Source: Lagopus muta (taxonomy: Eukaryota; Chordata; Aves; Galliformes; Phasianidae). From it: 64,000 nt of DNA. The notes beneath the pieces are model-generated. The model made no database searches. It saw only the letters and a list, made by a program, of their open reading frames with translations, and was not told the origin of the DNA. Positions 26,547-39,783 of this stretch are shown here, one piece after another (position 1 is the first letter of the stretch; every line of letters begins with the position of its first letter). The translations under genes and the position numbers were made by a program. The DNA lies in the NCBI RefSeq assembly GCF_023343835.1, contig NC_064437.1:8769001-8833000 (forward strand), written 5' to 3'.

Positions 26547-27377
26547 GTGAGAAACTACTGAGAAATCGTACAGGCGGTTTTCTTCTGTAACATGTTGCTT
26601 TCTTTGCCTCCGAAAAGTTTAGGTAAGGAGAGGAGCTGCAGTTCTTGTTCAGGCAAACCTCTTCCAAAAAGGCATCAGGAATATTTAACTAAAGAATTAA
26701 AGGTTAAATTAATTACACCATAAAGAATTACGCATTTATTTATGTAGGAGGTTCTAGATTTATCTGCATAACTCACTGATATGTAATCTGTACTTACAGA
26801 AGCTCTATTCTCGCAGATAAAATGGTTTTTATCTTGCATTTTTGACTGAACTCTACAAAAGAGACAGAAAACAATCAATCAGATTATTAGGTACAAGTGA
26901 GCATAACCCCCATGAAGGCATCTTATCTACACAATTTATCCAGCTCAAGTGTTTCCTTATACTATATATACTATACATCCTACTATTAGCTTGTCAATTC
27001 TGTAAACAGAAGCATTGGAATTAAATGGGTCATTTCCCAGTGCAGAGAAGAACTCAGTAAGTTTAGGAGCTGATCAATCTTATCTTCAAATCTGTGCAGC
27101 AGTGGGATGGTAAATTTTCTTAAATACTGAAAACTGTAACATACAGCCTGAAGGAATGCTTTTTCACAGGCCACCAAAGATTGGAAATACGTGGCAGAAG
27201 AGTAAGTGTTTAGACATAAGCAAAGAAAGGGAGAATGAGTGTTCTAATATTTACATGTATACATCTCCTGAGCATATTTTAGTCATATATGTATGTAGCT
27301 TTTTTACAGCAGCTCTTCTTACTATCAAGACTTTTCCTATAATTAAAGGATATCAGTAAAGACTTCTCTCCATACAG
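26547..27377 (+). other. RBP: RBP intron 1
   Basis: This is a 0.83-kb A/T-rich intron within the 5' UTR, bounded by GTGAGA and CCATACAG. I see no other feature in it. Confidence 0.6.
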
Positions 27378-27534
27378 GAAAAGAACTGAACAACAATGCT
27401 GAGGTTTGCCATCACCCTCCTTGCTGTCATCACATCATCTACCTGCCAGCAGTATGGATGTCTGGAAGGGGACACCCACAAAGCGAAGCCAAGTCCAGAG
27501 CCAAACATGCATGAATGCACTCTGTATTCTGAAT
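27378..27534 (+). CDS. RBP: RBP exon 2 (start codon, signal peptide)
   Basis: Acceptor at 27376-27377; ATG at 27396; donor GAAT|GTAAGA at 27534/27535. The coding part is 139 nt, leaving phase 1. It encodes the signal peptide and the mature N-terminus to LYSE. The split serine codon (T + CT) completes the ESSCC motif with exon 3. Confidence 0.95.
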
Positions 27535-30500
27535 GTAAGAGTGGTTTAGCTTTTGCTGCAGCTAGTTTAGAAGTCCAGTTCTGTACACACTGATTGTTCT
27601 GGCCATTCTTAAGCTTCTGAGAGATACGTTAGATGCAGTATAAGTTGCATTTGAAAAACCTCCCTCAATGTCATTTTGCTGCATGCAACTCAAGAGTAAA
27701 CTCTGGTCCTTAACAAAGTCAGCTGCAGAACTCCCACTGGCTTTATCCACTGTCTGTTTAAAAAGCCTACACAGTTTACTCTTCTGGAATCTCTATCTGC
27801 TTTAAAAGGTTTACAGAAAAGATGGACTCAGCCCATTGTCATGAAGTATAAAAATATTTAAAACATATTTCTCTCTTGATAGTACTGGTGAATTAACTAT
27901 TGTCCCCAGTAAATTATTAAAAATAGCAGTGTTGAATTAATTGTAGCAGATTGCAATTGCCTGTCGTTTCCCACACAAACTGCAGAAGGTTAAACTTTCA
28001 TACTGAGCAAATTATAGCAATATTTTTTACAGTTCTTCAGTTCTCTTTTCCTGCTTGGTAACTTATAAAATTACCACCCATCAGCATATAACATCCAGCA
28101 GAGCAGCAGTAAACCTCACGGGGCTTCCTGGACACACCTTTACAAAGCAGTGTTCATGCCAGTCTTTCCCACTTAGCATTCACACTGCTCTTCCAAAAAC
28201 TAAAACATCCGAGCTCGGCCGCATCTTTTGCTTAGTATCAAAAGACTTCATCACGTTATGGACCAAAGAGATTCACCTTATATTTTAAGCCTTCCAGAGT
28301 GTTCAAAAAAATCCTTACTGTAAGATCTTTGTTTCATTCCTAACAGCTTCCTGTTGCTATGCAAACTTCACAGAGCAATTGGCTCATTCCCCAGTAATTA
28401 AAGTAAGCAACAGCTACTGGAACAGATGTGGGCAGCTCAGTAAATCGTAAGTCAGCTTTGATGTTGTCTGTGTCCTGCTTCTCTGGAGCTATGCTGTAGC
28501 AGCCACACGGCTAGCACTAACTGCCCGCAGATGGGCTGGCCCTACGCCGCCCGCTCCGCTCCCCATCATCTCTCCTCCACACCAGAGCAACATCTGGCTC
28601 TTCTTTTTCCCCCCTCACAAAAGCCCATGAATCATTAAGTACAGACATTTTGTGCAGAGAGATTTATGCCTTTTTCTCAAGGAAGAGTTATCCTTGTTAA
28701 AGTTTGCTTTCAATATAGAACCACATCTGGCAGTGTGAAGCAGTCATAAACCCAGCAGGTAGTGACTGTGCTGCACCTCTGTACAGCAACCATCACATCC
28801 CAGTGAGTGCACACCCTGCAAACCCCAGTCAAAAAGATCAGCTTCTTCCTCTCTGTTGAGTAAGCAGATCCACCAGATGATTACATCTTCCAAACAAAAT
28901 GCACAAGAGGCCAGAAATAAAAATATCTGATTATTTAGAATAAAAAATCTTGTAGTCTTGTACTCCATTTGGTAACCATGGAGAATCGGAGAATGTCTTC
29001 ATAATTCAGGTTTTTAATACCCTGTTAGATGCTAGAGCTGTGGAACAGGGCAAGTTAGAGAAATAAAGGAATGAAAGTACAAAACAATTAAGCAAAAACA
29101 GATGTGTGGAAGTCACAGCTATTGCCTGCCACTCCCAGAAGAGCAGCAACACTGTTTTTAAGCAATTTCAGCTGGGCTGTGGGAAAATATAAAGATTGGT
29201 GAAACTGTTAGACTACAGCTTAGAAAATATTTTATACTACAATTCTAAACTACGTTTTATTGCTGTCTTGAGTCATTTCTGCCAGGAAAACTCAAGGCCC
29301 CAAAAGTTTATGGAAAAGCTACACAAATAGGGCTGAAATACGCATGGGAACATTTGTGCACTCTTTAGTTGGCTGTGGTAATTGCAGCCAGAGTCTGTAC
29401 ACAATAGCAAAAGAATGATACAAACAGGGCAAAATGAAACTTTTCTGCTTTTCTCCTAGTCTGTAGTACTGCATCCACATCAAAGCAGGTCTAGAAAATT
29501 GAAGTTGTAGCCTTAACACTGAGCAACATGTTTATTTGAGGCTTTTCTCACCCACAACAGCTGTGAAGATTTCACAAAGAAAATCGAGTGCTTTTACCGG
29601 TGTTCTCCGCACGCTGCTCACTGGATCAATCCCAGATATACTGCTGCTATTCAGTCTGTTCCACTGTGCCAAAGCTTCTGTGATGACTGGTAGGTTCTAA
29701 TCGTTATCAAAATGTCTTTATTTAGCTTTAATAGGCCGGTACTCAGGAGTCAGAGAGAGCAGGTGGACGGAGCACGGCCTTCCCAAACAATGAGCAACAA
29801 GATTCCATAGTGCTGTATCACTTGTAAAGCTTTTCGCCTGTTCCTCCTGCTCCTTTCTAGTTTGCCATCTCTACCTTTTCCTCTGCTAAGCTGCTGCCCT
29901 GTACAATAATAATGTCCCAAGCCGAAAGCAGGATGGAGTCATTCTCTGTCCCAGTCCAGGGACTCGGCAGCACCACGCTGCTCTCCACGAGGGCACTGCA
30001 CTGCTGCTCAAACACCCGCCTCCACAGCTCAGCTTTGTGCAGGTGAGATTTTAAGTCTAAATACTTGATTATGATACAGCACATCTATGTGTATTAAAAA
30101 GGCATTGTGAAATCATGGAAGCAGCCGCTTGCAATGTGGTTCTCAATTAATAGATATAACAAATTAGCTTCATTTCTAAGTTTTTCATCCTTACCCTTCA
30201 CTCTTTCCTTCTGTCTCCCTGTCTCTAACAACACTTCTGAAGCCCGAGCTTCAGAGAAACAAGAACAGTAACCAGCAAGCAGAGCAGCATTTGACTTCGT
30301 TTCCCAAAATACAGCATTATGGAATCAGATTACTTTTTGAGTGCAAAAGATGTAGCAGCACCTATTTGTCCTTAGTCTTGGAGTAGGAACATTGTATCTC
30401 AGCACTCAGAATCTCAAACCTCCAAACTAAATATTTCTGAAAGGTGAAAACATTTGGATACTAAAGTAACAGAGTTCTCAGTGGGCCTTAAAATGCAGGC

Positions 30501-33500
30501 AAAGTAATTGAATACCGACATCTAAGGCAAATGTACCCCAAAACAATGTAAGTATAGAATCTACATCAGTAACAGCACACAAAGCAAATTGCTACATTCA
30601 GAGAAAATGTAGCAACGAAAGGAAAGGGACTTAATTTTACTTTGCACGCACTTCAAATCCTTCTCACAAGGATGAATTGGTTTAAACCAGTCTGAGCACC
30701 TATGAGATTTATACCCGTGCACACGGTGGATCAATATTACATCACAAAACCCTCAGTATTGCTTGGGTACTACCAGAACCTCCAGGTAAACAGCATTTTT
30801 AACTTTTAAAGTATTCGTGTATGTGATTGAGAGCTGCTGCACAGGGACAAAGAACCAGTCCCTTTTCCTGGTAGGGAAAAGGCTCAGCTCTAAGCAAACA
30901 CTGAACAATGATCCGTTGCCCCTGTCGGCGTCACAGATGCTTGGCCTGAATCAAACACGTGAAGACGAGCCATCACTGTGCAGGCTGCTTTGTATGCCTG
31001 CCTGACCCAATGTCAAACCCATTCCCTCACCCTGCTTAAGGCCCGAGGCCAGAGAAGAGCTTGGCCAGAATTCCGATCCTTTCTGGTGATCTAAAGTAAC
31101 ATTCTGTGTGTGCTCCATTCATCCGAGTGCGCTCAGCACTGCTGGTGATGTGACCTACTTTCCCCAGTGCCTCAGTGTGCCTGCTGCATGCCGGACAGAC
31201 GGCTTTGTGGCCAGCAATGTGCCCAGGGCTCTGATGAGCAGTGGCTTCATTTAAAAGAAATTCATCTGACTGGCTTGGGGCCTTCCTTTTCTTCCTATTG
31301 TCTTAGAATTGCTTCCTCCCACTAGCTCTAAACCTATTGCTTCTGAATGAGCCCCTATCCGTGCCCTTGTCTGACCCACCTGTGAGGTGACCCCACGCCA
31401 TTTCACAGAGAAACAGCTAATTATAAATAGAATTAAAAGACAAAAGCTTCAAAAGAAAAATACCCCACCCAGAGTGCACAGGGAGCTGGTATATTTGGAG
31501 CGGGTATTTTAAATATTCATGTTCAAGATTCTCACAGGTTATGATTAATGTCTGAAGAAACTACTTTTGGGTTTCTGGGCTGCAGAAAAATCAAACTTAT
31601 CAGAAGTCATGATTTGCCATGAACTTAGCTTCCTAATTACTTCCATAGGGAAAGAAAAACCCATAAAATAGAATTATGCCTTGCTACCTTCTTGTGTAGC
31701 GAGCCACAGGGTCAGGAAATAATTGTAATTAGGAAACCTCTCACCCAACAATTCAATAGGTAACAGTGAATAAAAATATAAATATTTTAATAATCATATT
31801 TAATTCAGATTCCCAAGCCAGAGATATAACATGGATACCCCAGTTCAGTCAAACTCTGAAATACACACTCTTCAGTTTGAAAAGTATAACTGCAGGTGAC
31901 ACTAATTTACAAACCAAACAATAAAAGCAGTTCTGCCCTCCCCTCAACTCCAACCTTGCTCCTCCATTCCTGCACCTGTCCCACCTGCCAGCAGCGCTGT
32001 GGAGCAGCCATGAAGCATCCCAGTCAGGGAACACGTTGGGCTGGGTCACTGAATCACAGCTTCTCACCTGATCTAAGCTTCAGCAAAGGTCTTGACCTTC
32101 AAACATTGATTTTAATGTGAAAATGAGAAGCAGGAACTTTTCAGTCCTACTGCAATGTTTCTGTGTGCACTGCAAATATATTTAAAATCACTTTGTCTGC
32201 CACTGCAATAAGAAGTACAAAAGGTTAGGCTCAAATGCACGTAGTCTACTCACTTGTAATTCCTGCTTGTACTTGAGCAACAACTTAGAGCCCGTGTGCT
32301 GCCTGTGAGCTCATTTTCCAGGCATTGTGCAGTGACAGTTCTGCAGATGTGCACCTTCTTACCTTGCACATTCAAATGTATTACAATGTCCAGATCCTGC
32401 AGTTCTGTGACTACGTGACAGCCTCGTGTTTCATTTTACAACATAAGTCTGCTGTCCTTGTGACATCAAAGTCATTTTGGAAACGTGACCCTGAAGACTA
32501 AAAAAACAAACAGAAAATATACCCCAAAGCATTAATTATAATGAACGCTACTTGCACTTTTTGAAAGCTATGCCTCATGCTTTTGGCACTCCCAGTTTCT
32601 GGTGTGAATAGACTGCCCCAAGCCATGGAGACAAAGTCTGAGTAGATGTTAATTGATCTGCAGAAAGAGATCCTTAACAAATTAAGGATTTGAGCCAAAG
32701 AGCCAAAAGGAAATGGTATAAGGCGATGGGTAGGTCATGAGATCTCTCATCACATAGAACAGCCAGTTGCATACCTTAGTGATTCCAGCCCACTTACAAG
32801 CTTCTCTTCACCTTATTGCTTACAACTGAAAAATCACTTTAAATTTAAAATCGTAGACCCTACACCTCACAGAGCATTTATCTTTGCTCCTGCACTTCAA
32901 GCTTAACTTCTTTGAAAACATTCTGAGGCTGACGGCCTTAGCTTATCCGATTTTATTGCTTATAGGTCTTCCTTGTTTCACTGAGCAGTTCTCATAGCTG
33001 TCCCATGCTCAGGAATTACCATCCATCCTTTCCCACAGTAATTCATAAATCTCCCCCACTTCTCTCTCAAGTGCCAATTCACACTTAGGATACCTGTGCT
33101 ACACCACAGCGCTGATGGTCAGCACTCACTGAACTCCCTGCACACAGCATTCCCTCTCCCCAGTAACGTCAGCAAACTTCACCAAGCAGAACAGATCACC
33201 ACGAATGAACGCTGCTTCCCGGAACACAGACCACCTCCTTAAACCTGTGAGCATGAAATGTCATGGCTCATCTGCTTAGTTTTCGTTGGGATTTAGGCCT
33301 TCCCATCTGGTTCAGTTTATGTACATTCAAGCTAAGATCATGTGCACCTTTCTTGAAGATCAGTTGATACAGAGCGCTGTGTGACCGCACACATTACTAG
33401 CGCAGCCCAGGGGCTTTTCAAGTTGAATCCCTGTAGTTCACTGGAAAACACTAAGGAAAATAATTGTATCTTCCACACTGATCTCCATGAAGGTACGAAG

Positions 33501-36500
33501 CCTGCAAAGATGATTCCATTTGTGCCCATAACTGGCTGACGGACTGGGAACGGGATGAAAGAGGAGAAAACCACTGTAAGAGTAAATGCATGCCATACAG
33601 GGAGGTAAGAAAACACGGCCCGTTGGGGCACTAAATAAATAATCTGAGTACTTTCTTTTTCCTGAATACGTGGGCTTAAAATGCAATATCTGAATTATTT
33701 TCTATTTCAACAATTTCAAGCTACACCTATACCTACCACCAGATTTCTCAAATATATCGTTTCCAAAGCATTTTATGTAGATCTCTCACTAAATAAACAC
33801 ACTTGTAATTAATCACTATTCATACCACTTGTGAAACAGAAGATGTTCCAGCAGAACTGATACATTAACCACAGCAGAGGTCAGAAAGTAAAAGATAAAG
33901 GAACCTGGATCATGTAACAGAAAGAGGCAATGAATTTATCTTATAAGACTTCTCACACGGTGTAGAGCTTTACACACCTCTGCCTTTTTACACTGAGAAG
34001 CAGGTTCCCAGGTCACTAAGGAACTTCCAAGGTTTTCTTACTTATTAGGCATCCTTGCCCTCCTCTCTATCTGACGTTGTCACATTTGAGTCCTCCATAC
34101 TTCAAGTCCCTAAGTCCTTGCAGTCTTCTAATTGTCTCCCTTTTACTCTCCATAGACCTACCATAATTCTGCTGCTCTCCTTTGTGTCTGCCAATTGCTA
34201 GACACAGCTAGCTTTTTTCTCTTCAAATCTGTTAGTCAAAAAGCAGCACTGAGAAGCCTTCTGGGAGCCCATCCCGACTTTCTGGTGGTTGGGATAACTG
34301 ATTTTATGAAGAAAAGTGCATAAAATGTGAAATTAAAAGACTTACGGGACCAAAGTTGCCTGGAACCTGATTCACAGGCCTTCAAGAGTCAGGGGGGGAT
34401 TTCTCTCAAGTGACTCAAGTATGTCTAGGATCAAGGCTAGATTATACAGCTCAAAACCACAACACTTATTGGAATATTATTAACAGTTAAACCTCACTGA
34501 GTCTATAAATCCAGTCCAAACTAGAGAAGTGAACAGAACTTAAGTGCAGTTCTTAGAGACTGGTAGCACATCTTGCACAGATCCCAAATGGATTGTTTTC
34601 AAATCTGTACAAATTCGTGTACATCCAGAAGTTTGTTCAGCAACTGATGTAAGTCACAGTCCGGGATTTGTGTCTGCTCTGCAGTGACACTGATCAGCAG
34701 GGCCAGGAAGATGGCCAAAAACCAAATAGGCTGTGGAAACTCGCAGCTTAGCCTTTGCAGATATGCTAAATCATCAGTAGCTCCAGATGAAATGAAAGCA
34801 AAATGATAATTGCCATAAACAATCTTCAGTCCCTGTTTAAACTGTTCCTAGTCCAGAGGTAGAAGGTTCAAACTTAAACCCCCACGTAAATATTTCTTAA
34901 AGAAAATATACCATCAGCTGGGAAAAAAGCCATGCAGCAAATCCAGAGGTCTTATCACTGGAAGGCAGATGCAGCTATTGCTAAACTAAGCAGAACCACA
35001 CCCAACACTGCCCATGTTTTTTACCAAAAATAGGCCCGCATGGTAAGTATGAATAAATATTTATTTTCTTCAGAGCGATTACAAAAACATATTTCCCGTA
35101 TGAAAATGAAATTACACGCAAACACTGGAGTCACTTGCTTTGCACTCAACTCCTGGAAAGGAAAGTTACGGCCGTCTGGAAGGCCCCAAAGGTTCTCCCA
35201 CGTCAGGGCACTGTGGGCAGAGGCTTTCATCTGATGCCCTCAGCACATGGAGAGAAGCAATGAGCAGTCCTACGCGTGACGTATGCAAGTGTTTGCAAGG
35301 ACTACTTGGAACAAGTGAGGAGTATTAAGAATGTACGTGGATCGTAGCCAGTGTTGGTCTGCACATTTTATCATTTTTCTCCCAGCAGAGTGCTTCCCAA
35401 GTGATGTTAATGCACAGACCAGAACAGCGGCCAAGAAGCTGAACAATCAGAAGCAGTAATTTAAGTACGCTTTTGTTAAATGGGCACATTTTGTTTGCTG
35501 CAGCATTCTGGCCATGCCATGATTTTTAAGCAAAGTTTGGAGGAATGTCAAAATTAAATGGCTAATTTAACAAGTATCAGAGCACGAATGTGTGCTACAG
35601 AACCTGTGGAACCTAATAGGACGTAGCCATGACTCCTGCATATGGACCTAAGAAAACTCATAACAGCTTTTAAATATTTTCTCACATGACCCGATAAAAG
35701 CAGGATCTGTACAGGAGCTGGAAGAAAATGTCTCATGCTGCTTGAAAGTACAGGAATAGCTGGAAAGAAACAGCTAAGATCTGGCTGCCCAAAGGAGAGC
35801 AAGGGGAGAACCAGATGCAGCGACTTGTCTGTTTCTGAGCCCGCATCTCTCCCAGTGCACTGACCAACCTTCACAGTCCTCCAGCAACCGCAGCATCCAT
35901 AGAGCAAGCTGGTGAGATGTAAAAAGCTGTATTACAGACCAGAGCCTTTGGAGCTATTTAGAATGGATTCTCCATTATTTGCACTGGATAGATTTCTAAA
36001 TCAACTCTGATTAATGCATATCATCTCACCTGCCTTCTGCACAAAACCCAGCCAGGGTCGTTTAGCACGTGAGGAGACAAGGAGACAAGGATACATCTCA
36101 TAAGGAGAACTTGTGGAAAATATGTGGAGCAGAAGCAGCCGCAGGACTACAGATGCCCAGTCCCACTTCCATAGAATAGATTTAAGTCTATAATCACTAA
36201 CTGTTGGCACACAGAACGCCTTCCATGCAGAAGTCCATGAAGACAGATCACTGTCTCCAAGATTCACAGATCTTTATATGTGCTGCTGCGACTGGCAAAC
36301 CAGCTCAGAACGCAGAAATCACAGCACAAAAGGGAATGCCAAGGGAATAGTGAACCAAGGTCACAGGCAAGGACTGCGTGTGATATCACAGCTGAAACAC
36401 GGCTTCCTTCTGAGAGATCCTCACAAAGCGACTCAGGGACACAGTTGGCAACAAGACCAGCAGTCCAGCTCCCTAATTCTGTTTCAGTCATTAGCAGTTT

Positions 36501-37692
36501 CTTCTCCTTAATTCCTAAGGCTTCTGCTCCTGTCATCACTCCCACCCCCAAATCCATTTTTAGCATTACTTGGGAAGTACCTCAAGTTCCTTCCAGAAAC
36601 AGGAAAGACCAAACTTCAACAACAAACACACAGGAGAAATGCAGGCAAGATAAAGTATACATCTTGCCCACTCTGTGGCTGAACATGGTAATTGCTAAGC
36701 TTACACTCTTTAGGAAAACTCAAGCTGGGAGGACAGAAGATTGTCACAATGTACGCCTGGCAAACAAGAAATATTTTTGTTGTTTGGCTGCACAGGTCCT
36801 GTGACAGAGGACTAACAAAGCGACACAGCACCAAGAACAGGCCAAATTCACCTGCAGAGAGTTGCTGCAGCTCGCAATTTCTCGAGGCAATCAATAAAGC
36901 TCTTTGGAGGCAGGCCGGGGCCCACAGCTGTAAGTCTTCTTTTCATCAAGCAGTTTCTGAGTTATGCCTCTTCTCTTAGCAAGGTTCTGCCTGGTCATGA
37001 TGTGCACTGCAGCAGGCTGTGACTCCACTGGACTGCCTCTAGCTTGCCAATAGAGTCCAGTTTTCAAAACACTCGGTTTGGCACTTTCAGCAGTACTCAA
37101 ACCCAGAGACGTGTCAGAGTGCCCTGACATGCTGCAAGTCGTGCAGCCTCTTGCACACAGCTTTACTCTGTCAGCCCCGGGGTGGAAACAAAGGGCTGGC
37201 TGTTCATCACACTGCACTTTGTGTAATCGCTTGCTCTCACAACTGGCAAAGCTCTTCTGCCAGTGGTGGAACTAAATAACATTGCAAAGGGATGAAGTAC
37301 AGCGCAGAGCTGTACAGGACAGTGGAGGACTGCAGACTGTTTCATAATTTTGTACCATTTCTAAAAAAAGTGATGTTTCTCAAATTAATACAACTCGGTT
37401 TTAACTCCATTCTTTTTAAAATGTGTTTGATGTATGTTTCCTGTTTTACACACAGATGTATGCAAATGGGACCGACATGTGCCAGAGCATGTGGGGGGAA
37501 TCATTTAAGGTCAGCGAATCCTCCTGCCTCTGCTTGCAAATGAACAAGAAGGACATGGTGGCAATCAAGCATCTCCTCTCTGAAAGCTCAGAGGAAAGCT
37601 CCAGTATCAGCAGCAGTGAGGAGCATTCCTGCCAAAAGAGACTCCTGAAGTTTGAGGCACTGCAGCAAGAAGAAGGGGAAGAGACGAGATGA
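27396..37692 (+). CDS. RBP: Riboflavin-binding protein, egg/plasma type, complete
   Basis: Five coding exons join to 717 nt, i.e. 238 residues, exactly the chicken length: 27396-27534, 28347-28446, 29561-29689, 33493-33604, 37456-37692. The protein carries riboflavin in egg white, yolk and laying-hen plasma and delivers it to the oocyte. It belongs to the folate-receptor-like family. Residues 1-17 form a signal peptide (MLRFAITLLAVITSSTC), and mature Gln-18 can cyclise. The mature part has 18 cysteines (nine disulfides in chicken) and six tryptophans. N-glycosylation sites are N53 (NFT) and N164 (NGT), equal to mature 36 and 147. A Ser/Glu-rich stretch at 202-216 (LSESSEESSSISSSEE) is the phosphorylated cluster needed for oocyte uptake. 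All splice sites are GT-AG. Compared with remembered chicken sequence there are about 11 changes, including F9L, N31K, R100H, D103N and S159R. No sign of damage. Confidence 0.97.
27535..28346 (+). other. RBP: RBP intron 2
   Basis: 0.8 kb, donor GTAAGA, acceptor ATTCCTAACAG. No feature recognised inside. Confidence 0.85.
28347..28446 (+). CDS. RBP: RBP exon 3
   Basis: 100 nt, phase 1 in and phase 2 out. It encodes SCCYANFTEQLAHSPVIKVS then NSYWNRCGQLSKS, including the N53 glycosylation site. Donor AAATC|GTAAGT. Confidence 0.95.
28447..29560 (+). other. RBP: RBP intron 3
   Basis: 1.1 kb, donor GTAAGT, acceptor TCACCCACAACAG. Nothing else recognised. Confidence 0.85.
29561..29689 (+). CDS. RBP: RBP exon 4
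   Basis: 129 nt, phase 2 in and out. It encodes CEDFTKKIECFYRCSPHAAH, WINPRYTAAIQSVPLCQSFC and DD. Trp-123 is split by the next intron (TG + G). Donor TG|GTAGGT. Confidence 0.95.
29690..33492 (+). other. RBP: RBP intron 4
   Basis: 3.8 kb. The acceptor (ATCTCCATGAAG) has a weak pyrimidine tract and ends in AAG rather than CAG or TAG. No recognisable repeat or second gene inside. Confidence 0.8.
33493..33604 (+). CDS. RBP: RBP exon 5
   Basis: 112 nt, phase 2 in and 0 out. It encodes WYEACKDDSICAHNWLTDWE, then RDERGENHCKSKCMPYRE. Donor GGGAG|GTAAGA. Three of the changes from remembered chicken sequence (S146R, V156M, S159R) lie here, two of them adding a positive charge. Confidence 0.95.
33605..37455 (+). 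other. RBP: RBP intron 5
   Basis: 3.85 kb. Open frames at plus 36280-36804 (174 codons) and minus 35554-35907 (117 codons) show no domain, biased codon use or splice support, and I treat them as chance. No repeats recognised. Confidence 0.8.
37456..37692 (+). CDS. RBP: RBP exon 6, terminal coding exon
   Basis: 237 nt after acceptor TTTTACACACAG, ending with TGA at 37690-37692. It encodes MYANGTDMCQ with glycosylation site N164, the last cysteines (SSCLCLQ, HSCQ), the phosphoserine cluster, and the acidic tail LQQEEGEETR. In chicken the last 11-13 residues are trimmed from yolk protein. Confidence 0.96.
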   Translation: MYANGTDMCQSMWGESFKVSESSCLCLQMNKKDMVAIKHLLSESSEESSSISSSEEHSCQKRLLKFEALQQEEGEETR

Positions 37693-37788
37693 ATTTTGGT
37701 GGGTGAACGTCAGGAGGAGAGAAATCATTGTGGAGGTTGGGCTCAGGGCATCACAGCAGCCTGTCTTATCCCTCACTACTGAGAACTC

Positions 37789-37794
37789 AATAAA
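37789..37794 (+). terminator. RBP: RBP polyadenylation signal
   Basis: Canonical AATAAA 97 nt after the stop codon, giving a short 3' UTR. The mRNA should be cleaved near 37810. A T-rich and GT-containing stretch follows. Confidence 0.85.
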
Positions 37795-39783
37795 TCAATG
37801 GTTGGCTATATTAATCCTTCTCTGAGTTTTTCTGCATCTGCATCACAAAGCTCCCAGGCAAGTTAGCACAGGTGTAACCTTGTGACTTGAATCAGAAGCC
37901 TGAAGGTAACTTCCAGGCTTGATTTTCAAAGACAAGAAGCACAGGCAGTGGTTGCTGATTTAAGGTGGAACAGTGAGAGACTCTGGAAGGCCATGCCAGT
38001 AATGCACCAAACCTTCAACACAGATCCTTCATTAGCACAGGTATCATCACTCGTGTCACAAGTTCCTGTGTGCCACACTCTGCTCAGACAAGGGAGAAAT
38101 GTTGCAGGCAGAAATAGGTCAGTAGGTCTGGCTACTGACAACTGAAAATGTACCTATTTTGTATCCCAAAAACATACTTCTATATCAGGGGATTGTGGTG
38201 TATTAGATAAATCCCTGGATCCATATATGACCAGTATACAAAATGCAAAGGCTGCTGCTCTGGGCTTCTACTTTAAACTACAGTAGCACAAAAGTCTCCT
38301 ACACCATGAATGTGAAGAATAATTGTGAATGCAATGAATCCCTTGGAATGACTACAGACAGAATGATCTCTGCATCAGGGAGGACACATGAGGGGTTTCC
38401 CCATCGGTATTTCTGCTTGCAGCATCACTGCTACCATCAAAGTAAAACCAAAGTCTGCACCAGTCCCACAGGAACTCATCAGGTAAAGATTAATCAAATG
38501 CTGGTTTTACTTAGGCTTGCATCCTTCCTCCGACATCACTGGAGAGCAGAGAGTTCCATGCCATTCCGTACAGCCTTTCACAGTTGTATCACCAGGGCAA
38601 CCATGAAAGGATTTAATTTTGGGACTCACATTATCATCAAGCGAAAATCCACATCCTCTCAGTGCTTGCAATGGAGCTCGGCACCTTACAACATGGAAGG
38701 ATCCGGCCTCCAGCTGAAACAATGACTCGGCACACCGCCTTACACCAGGACAATGTTAAAAATCCATCCCACTCTTCCCTAGACTGCTTGTTTACTTCAG
38801 TGGTTTCACACAGCTGCAATAGTAATGCTAGATCCATCAGGTCAAGCTCTGCCTCTCACTATAGCTAACAGTAACATAATTCCTACAGGTACTGAACTGC
38901 TTTTGGAATGATACGCCGTCAGGTCTGTACTTCATGGCTACTCAACCTGCTGCTTCTACATTCTGAAAAGAACAGCCAGCCAATTCTTACAGAAAATGCA
39001 CTTCTGTGAAGCTCTGCTAGTTTTTTTTTCACCCTGATCTGTTTTCTTTGCTGTCATTCTTGATTGCAGAGACACCTGAATCAGAGCAGAAAGTTTCCTG
39101 CTTTTTATTTTGCTATGCAACATTAATTCACTAATTAATCATTCCCTTTCACTAGCATAACAGCAGCTTATTCTGCACAGCCACTGCCAAACATTTCCTT
39201 TATGTTCTTTGCTAAATTTAGCACATTTGTCTCCGCCTGCATCTCTGCTCTATTTTTCCCATCTGCCCTTACTCTCTTTGCTCTAGCTCACCAAATCACC
39301 CTAGAAAACATTTTCAACTAAGTTCTTTGATGCTTACTTTCAGAACAAGCCACGAGACTGGTGACACATGCTCCCGAACAGCACTGGGTCCTACAGCAAA
39401 ACCAAGGGACCAGGACAACTGAAGTGTCTCTGTATTTAATGCCACCAAGATCTTTATCAGAATGTCACAATGGTAGATGAAACGCTGTGTGAAACATGTT
39501 GTGAAATGTATTTCTACACTAACCTGTAGGAACCAGACTTACAATCTTTATTAATAAGTTAACTTGGATTTTCCAACAAGATAAATTTGATAAAAATAAA
39601 AAAATTGTGCCAGTTATTGACTTATTTACTATATGACTAAGCATCAGCTCTCGTACCACGCTGCCTGGCGCTGATGTCATGTTAACCATAACACAGCTAG
39701 CTGGGTCACTCTGCCTGGTCTGCTTATTTAGTTTTCTTTCCTTAAATATTGGCACAGCAGTGTGAGTCTTCCAAAACCCCACT

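Noticed and set aside
36280-36804. 174-codon plus frame in RBP intron 5
   Set aside because: No recognisable domain, no supporting splice sites, ordinary intronic composition.
38243-38725. 160-codon plus frame downstream of RBP
   Set aside because: Unrecognised peptide without signal, domain, promoter or polyadenylation context; consistent with chance.
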